This document shows, one piece after another, positions 1 to 13,346 of a stretch of 64,000 nt of DNA. The position numbers and the translations under genes are program-made. Each line of letters begins with the position of its first letter. Positions within the stretch are counted from its first letter, which is position 1. A model generated the notes under the pieces. It was not told where the DNA came from, made no database searches, and saw nothing but the letters and a program-made list of their open reading frames with translations. The stretch lies in contig OZ023205.1 in NCBI GenBank assembly GCA_963995525.1, positions 41,752,379 to 41,816,378 of the forward strand, read 5' to 3'. The DNA is from Escarpia spicata. Lineage: Eukaryota; Annelida; Polychaeta; Sabellida; Siboglinidae.

Positions 1-302
1 TTAAATCGTGTCAAGAGAATAAATTTGTTAAGCACGTGCTCGTTACCGAGGGCACTATCCGATAAGAACCATTAATTCTCGATAGTCTATCCTGCAATGT
101 CACCAACGGTGCAATTTTTCTTGAGAGAACAAAGCACCGAGGCCACACTTATCTCAATGCAAATGACCATCTGTTTTTAATAAATGTCGCCCTCAAAACC
201 TGAAGAGTAAGGACAATAGTTTGTCGCTGTCTAATACAAGAGAGCTTGATGCTTTGTATTAAATTCCCTCAACTGCACGAGAATTTAGCTGAATATATTT
301 TA
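1..302. other. No recognised feature
   Basis: AT-rich sequence without a convincing open frame, RNA gene or repeat that I can see. Confidence 0.5.
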
Positions 303-510
303 CATGCGCGTGCGCGCACACACACCATACACACCACGCGCACATACGCGTACACACACGAACCACACCACACACGTACAAAACCAAGCATGCGCGAACA
401 AACGCACATACGCGCATGCACACACGCGCAAACACACACGTGCACACGCACGCACACACGTGCACACACCACACACACACGCGTTCGCGCGCGCACTCAC
501 ACACACCAAT
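303..510. repeat. CA/CACG-rich simple sequence
   Basis: About 200 bp of impure CA repeats with many CACGCG and CGCGCA interruptions. The alternating purine-pyrimidine pattern has Z-DNA potential. It produces Cys/Val-rich or His/Thr-rich false frames on both strands, which I did not annotate. Confidence 0.9.
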
Positions 511-597
511 GCACCAGCAGTTCGCAAATCAACAAAGAGTACACACAAACAATTAGACCATGTAATGAAAACATCTTGTTTTACTCTTGTTTTACAG

Positions 598-690
598 GCA
601 TAGACGTATGTGCAAGCAGTCCGGGTCTTCATAGCGCTGTGTGTAATAATAAATACATAGATACGAATGCGAATGTTCTATCGGGTGTTC
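598..690 (+). pseudogene. EGF-like domain exon remnant A
   Basis: A polypyrimidine tract and acceptor (TTTTACAG) end at 597. The frame after it reads IDVCASSPG and then VCNNKYID, the first half of a calcium-binding EGF-like domain. The second half, with its last cysteines, cannot be found and no clear donor follows. It probably comes from the same multi-EGF gene as the next two exons. The right boundary is approximate. Confidence 0.45.
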
Positions 691-871
691 GGGACATAAG
701 TGTAAAACAGGTTCGGTGCCTGATATTAATAATTAAAATAAGTTATTCCAAACTGTTAACGTATTACATTACAATTTTCAAACGAATTAATATGAGGAGT
801 GTGTATAAAATATTGGTCATAAGTACATTATAATTATTTGACAAGGTAGTCGATCGTGATAAATGTTGCAG

Positions 872-985
872 ATAAAGATGAGTGTGCCAGTCAAACGAAT
901 CAGGTACATGGTACATGCGTTGAAGGAGTCAACTCTTGCAAGTGTATTTGCAGTCCTGGATATACAAGAAACACGTGTGAAATAG
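872..985 (+). pseudogene. EGF-like domain exon B
   Basis: A 114-nt exon (38 codons), phase 1 at both ends, as usual for a single EGF module. An acceptor (TGTTGCAG) ends at 871. The frame starts with KDEC, continues with GTC, then NSCKCICSPGY and ends TCEI, so the EGF cysteines and the Gly-Tyr turn are present. The donor is GC, not GT (G|GCACAA), and poorly matched, which suggests decay or a weak GC donor. The family is extracellular (Notch or fibropellin-like multi-EGF proteins); the parent gene cannot be named. Confidence 0.65.
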
Positions 986-1032
986 GCACAAAGCAATCGC
1001 TACATGTACTTGGTTAGTGACACAATTTCTTA

Positions 1033-1113
1033 ACGACGCAACATGCGTGGACCGAATCAATTCGCTTAAGTGCGAATGTAGTCCCGGTTAACTTGAAAAT
1101 AGCTGCGAAACAG
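1033..1113 (+). pseudogene. EGF-like domain exon C with stop codon
   Basis: The frame reads DATCVDRINSLKCECSPG, then a TAA (1089-1091) replaces the usual aromatic residue, then LENSCET and a good donor (CAG|GTAATA at 1113/1114). The first cysteine and the acceptor are not recognisable. Together with exons A and B this marks a decayed stretch of a multi-EGF gene. Confidence 0.6.
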
Positions 1114-2280
1114 GTAATAACATAGTGTTGTTTGTTATTTTTGTGAAAAACTTTTTCATAGGTCGATATATACATAGATGTGTCAATATTGCACACAAAC
1201 ACTTGTGCGCATGCGCAAACAAACACCTTTATGTCAAGGTCTGCTTTTAATGAGAAACTGCAGGAAACATTCCAGGGTTTCACATTAACTCCCATAAAGC
1301 ATTTGTCCCGTAGGACAACTAGTAATTCATGTTTACTTGTTCCAACAGAAACTTACTTGTCAACAAAAAAAAATGCTGTAAACATAAAACGCCAATGGTA
1401 TTGCCGTAACTGGCTCTGGGGTTGTATCTTCAAAATTACGAACGTTGTTACAGGCTTACTAACCACAAACTGGCGGGCAGTTTACCTTCAACATAGTCAA
1501 TCAAGTCTTAAAAACATTATATTAATTAATAAATTAAAAACTAGGAACAGACTGCCTCCATGTAACTAATTAAAATGCAAAGGTAAACCTGTCGTGACAT
1601 TTTACTGAACACAATTTGATATGAACACTAGGTACAATCATCCTCGCAAGCCAGGGCTGTTTGCCATGCAAAACTAGCCATGGCAGATCTCCTACGCGAA
1701 GTTCGGAAGTTAGCCGAGTCAAACTAGTAATTGACTTCGCCTGTCGCGACTGAGTGAGAACACCGTAAATACCCGCCCCAATTTGAAGATGGATAAACGA
1801 CTTCTGGGAATCCCAATATATAATTACCTGTTTGCCCATTAGCACGAGCAGCTGATCGGTATTGTGTATTCGAATAATTGCTTCTAGTTCCTAAACATTG
1901 CTTCTGACACGAGCCACGGTTGGTGAAATTAGTTTTATTAAGACCACCTGACCTGCCGACAACCACGTAAACACCAGGCGCGCGAGGATGTGTACAACGT
2001 TCTGAGTGATCATCTCGGCTACTAATTGAAAATATTGTTTGTAATAAATTCCAGATACAGTTATGTAATTGGACCAAGCCACGTATGCTACTTGGTAATT
2101 TTGTTGATATTTACAACCATAAGAATTATTTAAGCAATTGAATATTTTAAAGAAATCACACACATTTATTTAGAATGTATGTATGTCCATAAAGTATTCA
2201 CACAGGGAACATACTTATTTTGATACATTCCGACAGGAACACACCTTTTAGTGGGTGCATGCGTGTATGATATGATGCTT
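1114..2280. other. No recognised feature
   Basis: Short frames only, with no motif or splice structure that I could support. Confidence 0.4.
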
Positions 2281-2538
2281 GAAACACAACACCAGATTTT
2301 ATTGACTAAAGAAGGTACCAATGAATAATGACATGGCTTGCGGTTTTTTACAACTTCACCAGCAGTCGCGAACTTACGGGTCTTTACGACAACGCCATTG
2401 GGTCGTACATGCATGATATGACAACCATGTCATCGGTTCGATCGATGATGATGATCTTGTTGTTAATTAAACATGGTGCCGATCAATAACGAAATTATTA
2501 TATGTAATCGACGCCGAAAGTAAACATGAATCAGTGTC
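2281..2538 (-). repeat. Left arm of a large inverted repeat
   Basis: The reverse complement of this segment matches 2955-3437 over recognisable blocks: the CACTGATTCATGTTTACTTTC block, the ATTGATCGGCACC block, the ATGCATGTACGA block, and the end with CAATAAAAT followed by GGTGTTGTGTTT. The arms differ by substitutions and an extra block of roughly 200 bp in the right arm. Confidence 0.8.
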
Positions 2539-2680
2539 GATGAGTAGGCGGGCTATCTGAAGGGTCTCCATCTCATCAGAAGTCATAGATGACGTCGCGA
2601 TTCTTGTCGATCTCAAGCACGGCCTCGAACTCAGCGTAAGCGACGACGTTCACGGTTGTCGTCAGTGCATCGCGGAAATG

Positions 2681-2928
2681 ATTCTCGATGCGCAGTATGT
2701 CATGTTTCGCTATCACAGCTTTTTGATGAAGGCTTTTGCGAACGGTTTCGACACTGAATTAGTGGCAAACGATTGTCGTGTGTTTGATACTTTAAACAGT
2801 TGACATTCTCGATGCGCAGTATGTCATGTTTCGCTATCACAGCTTTTTGATGAAGGCTTTTGCGAACGGTTTCGACACTGAATTAGTGGCAAACGATTGT
2901 CGTGTGTTTGATACTTTAAACAGTTGAC
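2681..2928. repeat. Perfect 124-bp tandem duplication
   Basis: Positions 2681-2804 and 2805-2928 are identical by eye over 124 bp; both begin ATTCTCGATGCGCAG and end AAACAGTTGAC. The duplication lies in the loop between the two inverted-repeat arms. Identity in such decayed surroundings suggests a recent event or an assembly artefact. Confidence 0.95.
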
Positions 2929-2954
2929 ATACAATACATTGTAGTACCGTGTTT

Positions 2955-3437
2955 TGACACTGATTCATGTTTACTTTCGACGACGATTGTATTCATGTGT
3001 ATAGTATAGCTTCGTTTGTTTTACAAGTTGTTTCGCTACTGTTTGACATTTGGTGCTTGTTTCGCTATTGATCGGCACCGTATTTCATTGACAACAAGGT
3101 CATCGTTATCGATCGAGTCGATGGCGTGGTTGTCATATCATGCATGAACAAGTCAATGCCGTGGTGGTACCAGACTCGTAAACAGACCGTGTTTCATTGA
3201 CAAAAAGATATCGTCATCATCGATCGAGCCTATGCCTCGATTGTCAAACACCCGTAAACCCTGACCACTCGCGTGGTGTTAAGTCACCCGTAAGTCGAAT
3301 CATGCATGTACGAGCCAATGGCGTGGCCGTAATTACCCGTAAGCTCACGACAGCTGGCGATGTGGTAAAACACCCGCAAGTCATGTAATTATCCATTTGT
3401 ATCTTCTTTAATCAATAAAATATGGTGTTGTGTTTAA
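2955..3437 (+). repeat. Right arm of the large inverted repeat
   Basis: It matches the reverse complement of 2281-2538. Inside the arm the TTTCATTGACAA and ATCGATCGAG blocks occur twice (about 3080 and 3190), so the arm itself carries a diverged partial duplication. AATAAA-type signals lie at about 3413 and 3518. Probably a palindromic transposon relic; no coding sequence recognised. Confidence 0.75.
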
Positions 3438-4305
3438 TGCAGGATATCACACACACTCACGCATCTACTAAGAGATGTGCAAGTCATTGTGTCATTATAC
3501 GCTTGTATCTTTAGTCAATAAAATATGTGTGCACTTGTATACTATCATGTGTTTGTTTTTTTCATACGCGCACATATGCGATGAGACGCAACGATAGATG
3601 ACCTTTACATACACACGCACGCAAACGCGATGATATATACGATAAGTATGCCCACTAGGATGCGTTCATTGCCCACCCGTCAACCCACTCGTACCGATGG
3701 CGGACGGTAGACCTATATTAAGATGTGGTGTTGTGTTTAATTTACATAAAGTAGTTCGTTTTTCCTACTGTATACTTCAATAAGATGCTCATGACCCCTT
3801 CACCACCCCTGTCCTATACTAGACCAAGCCACCAACCCGCCCGTGCCGCCAGGGGCGCTACCTACTTCCGGCCACGTGACTACTACGACCTCAACACCAA
3901 AAGCTGAGTCAAAATCTTAGAATTTCATCATGCCACCACTGTGGTGGTCTAAGATGGCACAAAGAACTACTGGTAATAAACCTATATAATGCTTTAGTAA
4001 CTGCTCAATAACACTTAGCTGCACGTGAACATTTTTCATACCTATTCTAATTAATTGAAGGCTTTCACAAAGATTGTTAGTTCTTTCATCATAATTAAAT
4101 TTGCATTCTAAGTTAAACTACCATTTCAAGTGTTTTCTAAGGAATATGTATGCAGGATGTGAACAATATTTACTTTATTGTACGCATGCTTCTTTTGTAA
4201 TTGCTCAACAAGCCTTTTGATCATGATCAATATTAGATTTGCATCATTTGAATAGACATGACTACTTGTGAAACATCACCAAAGATAGGTAGACGAGAAT
4301 ACCAT
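3438..4305. other. No recognised feature
   Basis: Non-coding. The first 350 bp hold short CA-rich tracts and an AATAAA motif; nothing else is supported. Confidence 0.4.
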
Positions 4306-4311
4306 TTTATT
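4306..4311 (-). promoter_or_regulatory. Polyadenylation signal of the Cys-rich peptide gene
   Basis: AATAAA on the minus strand about 140 nt after the stop codon at 4450, the expected place for 3'-end formation of the gene at 4450-5480. Confidence 0.6.
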
Positions 4312-4449
4312 TCAATCACCAAACATCAGTGACACAGGCGACAATTAATGAAACATAACACAGTAAGAATCTCCGTTAGGTTCTGCTTTGATCTTGTGAT
4401 CGTTATTGCAATACAATCATAAAATCATCGACATCGTCCGTGTGTACGT

Positions 4450-5480
4450 TTACAAGTCACTGGCGTCGCAGCACATGCACGTACCGTAGACTGCATTCCT
4501 GCAGTAGCACATGGAGCAGTGCTTGCAGATCTTCTTGCATGAATCGTACTTGCACTTGGCATAGCAAATCACACCTGCAACAGCGAGAGGCATAATAAGA
4601 TTTAACAAGACAAGATTGCCATTGTCACAAACTCCAGATGGCATGGGGACAAGGAAGCCTTTGGCGTATCGAAAGTCCAACAATTTTCCATCTCATCTAC
4701 GTATAACCAGCCCTCCCCAGATAGCTGTCGATTTATGTTTGAACATATTCAAACTGCTAGCATTAGCATGCACACTCATCAGACACTGAACACATGCACA
4801 AACATTGCTTGGAATTACATCTCCTTACGGCGCGGGCCTTCAGAGCTTTACACATTTTCGAATCTAAGCTTGTTACGAATTAAGCAGACAATTAACATAC
4901 AATGATATTCTAAAAATACTGTGAGTTTGACACTTTGCACAGTTACGAGTTTACGTCTATTGCAGAGTACGAACATAACTTTCAGAAACAGATCCCGAAT
5001 AGCTTTCTATGAGTAATCTATGCCACTAAAGATATAAATGTGCATCATCGAAGAATTGATAACACCCATGCATTTAAAATTTCGTTATACTTATAATATC
5101 ATTTTAAGGAGATATGCCTATACATCAATGTATAACTTTAACTACTTTGAATATTATAATTTAGAGTGATCTCCTAAACTTAATTGTTTGCTGGTCTACC
5201 TTGCGAAAAATTTATTGTATCCCTCTCTATATATACATATATATATCTACATAATTATATATTGCTAATTGAATTACTGTCAAAAGGAAGCTAATTTCAA
5301 TGACAATCTTAAGATTCTGTAAGATATAAGTCTTAAGTGAAACACTATGTACTATTATGATCTTTTTGAGACGAATATCGATAACCACACACCTTCGCTA
5401 TCCTGAGGCATGACGAGAGCGATAATGAAAATAGCAGCGATGAAGACGACGATCTTCATTCTGACGAGTTCTTGTGCGAT
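4450..5480 (-). CDS. Small secreted cysteine-rich peptide, two coding exons
   Basis: Coding exon 1 is 5459-5393 and exon 2 is 4574-4450. Exon 1 encodes a start Met and a typical signal peptide (MKIVVFIAAIFIIALVMP) and ends phase 1 at donor GAAG|GTGTGT. Exon 2 starts after GCTGTTGCAG in the matching phase. The product is 63 residues. The mature part is short, basic and has ten cysteines spaced C-x3-C-x4-C-x3-C-x2-C-x2-C-x-C-x7-C-x-C-C. A 5' acceptor (TTCTAAACAG, ending 5481) before the ATG suggests an upstream non-coding exon. Size and layout fit secreted defence or toxin-like peptides, but the cysteine pattern does not match a family I can name. No break is seen. Confidence 0.8.
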
Positions 5481-7468
5481 CTGTTTAGAAATAATAATAT
5501 GTTGTTAATATAACTAATCAGAATTTAAAGTCGTACATAGAAGTAGTATATTAAAATTAAATATAGTAAATGTTGTCGGTTAATGGCTGTTGTTTAGATC
5601 ATACATGCTACCATATATGGCACTTTGGCAGGTCGCCATGTCCGGCTAGCAGAATAATAAACGTATGGCATACGGATATAATACTTAGTCTGTTGTGCCG
5701 TTTTATCTTAAAATTGCATATTAGAGAAATAGGGGGAGTGATGGTGAGGGGGGAGGAGAGAGGGAGACGGAGAAGGTAAGGGATTATATTGAGGGTGAGA
5801 GTATATGAGCCTTCATTCTCGTGCGAGAGTTGAGAAAAGTGATACATGATCTAAACGGCATGTTTAGTAACTGGAAATTTGCATTTAAAGATTGACCATC
5901 TCAATATGCAACTTTAATCGCCCGGATTATAGATAAGCCGCTTCCATATAGATCGATTGTTTATTAGGGATGTAAGATTGTTCACATATCAGTTTGGTTT
6001 AATTGTATTTATCTCTATTTCCCTCTGGTTTCCTGCCCAGAATCAGTGTTCAAAACATAGATCTGTATTGACACCAATAGTTCCGTGTGACGATAACAGT
6101 TACTAGCAGACGGAGGCATCTCAAACTAATCCTGTTCGTGATGTTTATGAACATATCCTTAACCTTCTTTCTTTGTGAACCTGTTGCTCCCGTCGACATT
6201 TATGTAGGCCTATTTGCCGAGTATTCTGGGGGTACTTGTGTTTGCGTGTTTACATGTAGTATAGCGATTGATCAATCACTGAGATGGATCTAATGTACGC
6301 GACTCGTCGTCCACGGACTGTTGTGTTATATGCAGTTGTTTGTAAAGACCCTACAACCATCTTGGACGTGTTTTTCGTCGAGTCATAATATCGTTGTATA
6401 AATTGAATATATTCAATTTTATAACGATTCATCGACGTTGATTTTGCATCGTCGTCTAGTGTGCGCCACTATACGTCAAACGCCGACCCGCGTGCGATAT
6501 AAGCCGCAAAGTGAACCCATTTTTTTTTTTTAGTCCCGCTCGGGGATTAAGGAATAATCAGAGTACGCGATATGTTGCACCTCCAAGAAAAAGTTTAACT
6601 CAAAATGTGTGCTATTTTAAAAGGTTAACTCGCGTTTATGTTGGACTATGCTGTTTCGTTCGGGAGGAGTAATTTTGAATCTGGACCAATCCCAGGGCTC
6701 AGTTGCGTCATGTGATGTAAACATGGCTGCCCCCATGGCGAAAGGAATATTGTTGTCTCGTCCTAAGGAAACCTTACATGTTTCGCACACGTCATCAATT
6801 ACACCACCCAGCCGATTACACCTCATACATGGGGTAGATATCGTGAATGTCAACATACGTGGCTGTATCTGGAAGGTGACAATCATGACTAGATACTTTT
6901 GCCTGCAATTTCAAATCAGCGACACGGCCACGTTCACAGCCATGACATTGGCGCCTGACCAACGATATTTCATAACGTAGAGTTCACCAACAGTCATGCA
7001 AAGCACTTCTGCAATTAACGTTGCCCTTTTTGTTAGTAAAACTGCTGAACTAGACTATGTTGTTATTGTGAATTTACGCACTTCACTTGGCAGGAGTCGT
7101 CACTGTCACACTCACATTGTTATTGTATGGTTGTACGTGCAAAGTTCGTGCATCGTCACATTTCAAATCAAATGTGTCATATTCTCATTTAAATGATTCC
7201 ACAAGATTTTTCATGGAGTTTATGACACTTTTATAATTTGTTGGATATCTTCACTATTTCCGACGTAAATCGACTTTATGGTCTCAGAAAAAGAACATTT
7301 ACTGGTATTGAATTTCAGTCCATTTCTAGTGACCAGGAAGCTCGTGGACTGTGTTTGTTTTATTTAAAAAATGGCAATATACCTGTACCTATTGAATATA
7401 TTTATGTGAAATAAAAAGTTATGTGATCCAATTTTGTTTATCAATATTAATTGTCTCTATTTGACCAT
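5481..7468. other. Non-coding, possible promoter near 6650-6980
   Basis: No supported gene. A more GC- and CpG-rich patch at about 6640-6960 contains AAACATGGCTGCC, which resembles a YY1-type element of metazoan promoters, but no first exon follows. A T12 run sits at about 6520. Confidence 0.3.
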
Positions 7469-7975
7469 GACCTAATTAGTTGACATTCACAGTGTATTTG
7501 ACCTATTTACTGGGATTAATTACATCAATTGGGTGTCATTAATTCAGAAAAGGGTCTTTTCAATGTTGGAGGATTGAACATTGTCAATATATAATGACTT
7601 TATTAAATAATTAATTGTGATGACCTAATTAGTTGACCCTGATTTAATATTTCACCTATTTACTTGGATTAATGACGTAAATCAGGTGTAATTAATTAGG
7701 AAAAATGCTAAACTATGAGGTTGAACACTGTCAAAATTGACTGTGAATATACTATGACTATGTCACTTTGTAAAATCTGTAATTTGGTGACTTATATTTA
7801 ATATCTAACATACTTACAGGGATTAATTGCATGATTCAGCCATAATTAATTAAGAAGTGGGCCAAACATATTTAGGAATGAAACAAATCAACATAAAATA
7901 CATTGTGACCTGGTATGCATGACCTAATTAATTGACCTACTTTTAACATTTGACCTATTTATGGGGATTAACAGG
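7469..7975. repeat. Diverged ~150-bp tandem repeat, four units
   Basis: Units begin at about 7469, 7622, 7786 and 7921 with variants of GACCTAATTAGTTGAC. Each has a later TTTACTGGGATTAAT-like block and an ATTAATTNAG block. Spacing is 153, 164 and 135 bp. An old AT-rich satellite. Confidence 0.75.
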
Positions 7976-10900
7976 GTTAGCTGTATTCTGTTATATAATG
8001 GAGCAATTAAACGTTCAGGGATCAACATTCAAGCAGATTACAGACCTAATGGGAGGATGTTTCTCTAAATAGTAGGACACAACACAGGTGAATATATAGG
8101 GAATAAATGGATATGGAACATAATAATTGCAAGAATGCTAAGAACATTTATTATAACATATTGCAGCATCATTGCAGTTTTATAAAGTATTGTATAAGTC
8201 CATGCAGATACACTGTATAAATGTACATATTAAGTCCATGTATGTGCACTGGTATCAAGTCTTGCAGGTACAACAAAAGTTGTAAGTCTTAAGTGGTTAA
8301 GCAATCTTTGTAATTGCGTTGGTATAGCAACCCGTATAATTCTGAGAATGTCATTATATGTAGCTAACAAAGAGTCTTGCAGGTAAAAGAACATTTGTCA
8401 ATATTCACAATGTAGTGAATATTGTAAAATCTTGCATGATCTGTAACATGTGAAGTTCTGCGGCAGTGTAGCAACTATTAGGTACAACAACATGTAATTC
8501 CAAGGCAATGCAACAAGTTTGCATTCAGAATTTAGAGAAATTGTTTTTTAACATTGATTTTCAGGTCAAATTTGAAAAGTAACTTTTAAAAGAAGAAGTG
8601 AAAATTATGGGATTCTAAATTTTGAAGATATATTTATAAAAGTTTCTGAGAGACAAGGCACATGGTGTAGATAACTGTCTAATAAGTTGATAGAATTTAT
8701 GTTGGACTTATTTGTATATGATTTTGCAAGAAGAGTATGTGATGTGATGCAGATTAATTATACAATTTAATTAAATCACAATTTCCATAATATGCTTTAC
8801 TCCCATTACCTGAAACTACAAAAAAAGGATTGTGAACAACAATTAATGCAATGGATATTCAAATACAACATTTCTGCTACAAAATGTAAACAATTTGCAA
8901 CAATTTCAATTGTATTCTAGCAACAATTTCACAAATAATTTTCACCCCCTTACAACAATGACTTAAGTAATGAAAAATAAACATTGACAACAATTTTAAT
9001 TATTTCAACAATTGCAGGCAGACTCTTTATTTACGATACATTCTTGAAAGGAACAATTAAGATTAATTAAAAAAGAACTAAGTCTAAACAACAACTTAAC
9101 TACATTTCACTTACAAATTACAAGGTATAAATTACATAATCATTTAATTTTGACAAAACAAAGCATTTAAACTACCACTTATTTTAGACTAACCTGTTGA
9201 TCTTCCAACACTGAATAACTTGCTAGATGTGAAGTTGTGCAGTATGAAAAAAGAAATACACAAAAACAATTAATTTATTATAATAAAACATGTAATAAAT
9301 AATGTTGGTTAAACAATCATGATATGCCTATAAGTATATAAATAAGTATACAGCGTAAACGCAATTCCTTTTAAAGTTTAAAATGCTTTCCGGTTTTAGT
9401 AACGATTCTATGGAAAACGGTTATTAATGACAACGCCAAAGTCACGTAACAATGCAAACAGACGCAGAGTTTGCATACATTTTCTTTTAAATATTTAATT
9501 ATGGCATTCTAATTATGATTAATATAAAACTAAAGACGGCTAAACGTTATTTATATATATATATATTTACTGCTATAAGTGAACAATAACATAACCAATA
9601 ATATGGCAATATACGATGATTGTGGTGGGAATGGTTTTAATTAATGCTGGAAAGCGCCTACTGATGCCATCACTGATGCTGTGATGCCGGCGGCCGACCG
9701 GCGTGATACGGCGTTGGCTATTGAATTTGTTTGCTCATCTCGTATAATTATTGCACGACAAGCAAGTACAACAATGCAACATACCATTCGGTTTCTGCCT
9801 TACGTAAGCATAATATGCTCATTGTGTCCGATATATTTGACTAAAGATGTATTTAATATGAGATCCAGCTATATAATCGTAATGAGGCAGAAACTCAGAT
9901 AGGGCAGAAACCGAGTAGGTGACTATACCATTTTAAAGCTAATCTTTCATACTAGACTGCCTTCGCAACTTCATACACCTCCTCGAACATTTTATGTAAT
10001 TGTGTAACAAGTGTTAAAATAAATCAAAAAATCAACCAAACCATTAAGCTCCACATACCTGTACCGGTACACAGAAACGTTCGCGTTCAAAATGAACAAT
10101 TCAAAAATGTGGCTTCATATGTAACAACGTTATCCATTGGTTGATTCCACGGTCAAGAGGGCATGTTTTCCTAATTTGCATATTAATTGGAACCAATCAA
10201 AAAAGGTTTTAGAAAACAGTGCGCAGCGGCGCTACGCAGGTCTGCACCAAAGACCGTATATCAATACAAGACGGTGCAGCGCGGTATCTACATTGTTCGA
10301 GGAAAGTATGTAAGCAGTTTGTCCGCCATTCTAGAGTTGCGCCAAGCCAGACCATACGCGTGCAAAAAATGCAGTTCTTTGCATTACCATTGCTCAACAT
10401 TTTCAACGATAACCGCAATATTTTAATTACATAACAGGTGGTACAGCCTGACGATTATTCTGATGAAACACGACGAAGTTCAGTTAGCTCAATAAATAAT
10501 TGCAAACTTTCTACGTGATTTGTTTGCAAATTTAATTATTTGAATTGTGATAAGTAACAAACTTCAAGGATTACTTTAATATCTTTCATTTTATATGACG
10601 CATCACAGCTTGGTTATTATTCTGATGAAATAAGGTCCCTGAACAAATACGCAAACATCGCGCGCTGCGGTCCCGCAGGCGCATGCGCTTGCCTCCCGAA
10701 TGGCGGACAAAAACCTTCAGTGTAGACTGCCATTTTCTCGCTCAGTGACGCCTCCTGTCCAAATAGAGGCTCCTTGGTCTGCACTTCCGTTTATAAGCTG
10801 CAGTATATTCGTCAATTTGTTTTATCTGCGCATTATTTATCATCGGGAACAATACATGATAGAGCCAAGTCGCAAATGTAAGATAATAAGAATGGTACAC

Positions 10901-13346
10901 GCGCGATGGAATTAGTACAGGTTAGTCGTTACTTACAACAATTCTGAGAACCACAGCACAGGCACATTGATTGGGATTCGGAAATTTAAGTTTCAATAGC
11001 ACTCGCCAGCATTGAGGCGTCGCACTAAATACACTATATATAATATAGTACATAGCGTGTGGTGATTTTGCGCGTGCGCGAACAAAAACCGGAAAAGACG
11101 GGCAAACATTGATGTTTCGGCATTGTTTACATGTTGGATCATTGGCGATAAAAGCTGTTGTATTTATGTATGTTAGGTTGCCAGTATAACACTGATTGTT
11201 CAGCATGGACATGGTTAACAACAAGCATTTCCATGGCCATGGCTGGCATTCGCATGGCCATGGCATGGGGCCATTGCAGTTATGCGTATGGGACTAGCAT
11301 TTTAACATTTACTAGCAAGAGTGATTCAAGATACGCTCATTGACAGCACCCGCGGGTGTTTATTTCTCCCCTTTCCCTAAGGCTAAACGTAGTTAAAGTT
11401 AAGTATGCACACCTCCCGACGCGAAAAACTTGTACCTTTTTAGTTGCAGTTGGTCCGAGGGAAGGCTTCGTCAACTTACAACCAATGCCGGGCTCCTGAA
11501 GACTAGGGACAATTTATCGACCTTACTGCAGCTAGGGATTTCGATGACAATTTCAGACTGCATATCCATCGGCACTGTGTTTTATAGTAGCACGTCCTAA
11601 ATTCGTGCACCGTCCAATTCAGTATCCCCTGGAGTCTGGACGTTGTCTCTTTTGACTGCTTCGGTGAAAGTGTATGTTAAACTGGCAGATACGCCTACAG
11701 TCTTAATAACCTGGTTGGTGTGCCATCATTCAGTACAAGTTTAGATTTAAAAAAAATACAATACAGTGTAATGCAATGCAACGGAATTTCGCGTCCAAAC
11801 GATAGCACAAGAATAAAATCATCCGAAACCAATGGCAATGCAGCAGCGTCAATCGGCGCTTATTACAAGTCGTTAAAGTTGCTAATACATATGTATTATT
11901 CCCGAAATGTTCCGTTTGTTGACTTCCTTACCACAGCATTGCCTACTCTATTAATGAGTTAATTTTTTTAACTACGTCTATGTCATGATGTATTGTATTG
12001 ATATGGCCTCTTTGGTTTTAATTTGTGATGGTATGTGTTGCTATCGAATTAATATTATTACAGAATACAGGGGTTATAAAAAAAGTTACTGTTGACAACA
12101 CTAATTATTGTGAGCTTACAGTAAAAGTTTGGGTTTTGGTATTGACAGCCTTATTATGTATACTTATTTCACAGTTGCAAATAATACTAGAACTATTACA
12201 CTTTTGAACTGAATACGAACAACGTTTATTTGTGTTAGATAATGTTAATTATTTCACAATTAAGACAACTCTTTAACAATTTGTTTGTACTCAATCGATA
12301 ACATAACATTAACAATTAGTAATTTAAAATATTGATTCTTCACACGAAGGTTTTCTCAGATTTGTGTGAAAACAACATGTATTAATGTAATTTAAGAGAG
12401 TAATTAAGCCTACACACACGCACATAAATTCATAATACTAATAAACTGCTAATTGTATAATGTCGTGTATCCGGATAAAAAAACCTTTCCATATTATAAT
12501 ACATCATTGGTAAAACATAATCACTATCATAACAATTTAAGAAAGATAATTAACCCTAATTTTGACATGGACACCTGTACAGCTCACCCTATATTTAGCC
12601 CAATGGCAAAGTATTAAGGTACCGCACTCTGCCCGATTGCCCAAGATCCGACTCATCTCGACCGTCGTAGCACAACCATGTATGAATGTAAGCTTCCTGC
12701 ACTCTGCTACGAATCTTCATCACTAGATGCAAAACGTGTTTGTCCAAACATCACAAGACATTTATTAGTTTCCATTAGTGCAAATATACTCTACAACATC
12801 GTGAATAAATAAATGTTTATGTTGAATATTCCAGTTCCCTTCACAAAATAATAAAAACAAAAGTTGTGTTGACATTACTTAAGATGTAAAAACATAAACG
12901 TTTTATCTTCTCAGAAATCATAACGAAAAAAGGAATTGAAGAACTGTCAAAATATTTACCAAATAATATGTGGTGATAGTCCACGTTTAGAAATTCAATC
13001 CCAAAAGTCATCTTATGTCTGCCCTTTGAATAGAAATGTTGCTCGAGTGGTCAATTATTCGCAAATATGGTAAGAAAACGAATCTCGACGTATCGTTAAA
13101 ACAGACCGCAGCTACGTATATTACCCATCAATGAATAGACAAATCAGTAATAAATCATTAATATAATTTCCCGAACAAAATTTCAATTTTTGTAGAAAAA
13201 TGCCCACCCATATTTTTTATTTTATGTCTCCCCGCAAAATAATGACAGTGAAGATTGCAATAACACGAACATTTACGTTGCAGCGCCTGCTCATTTGTTA
13301 CTTGCATTCGATGGAAGTGGTCTTTGTGTCGCGGGATACATCTCGT
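7976..13346. other. Long AT-rich non-coding stretch
   Basis: No supported gene over 5 kb. A cluster of CCATGGC-related words lies at about 11228-11270, a G+C-richer patch at 10600-10800, and a TA run at about 9550. Short frames have no recognisable motif. Confidence 0.4.

Noticed and set aside
246..833. 195-codon frame across the CA repeat
   Set aside because: It is mostly translated simple sequence; only the EGF-like end piece (598-690) is meaningful.
6648..6980. 110-codon frame in a CpG-richer patch
   Set aside because: Overlaps an equally long minus-strand frame and has no motif; the patch may be a promoter instead.
11220..11275. Cluster of CCATGGC palindromes
   Set aside because: Short and irregular; no convincing link to a function.
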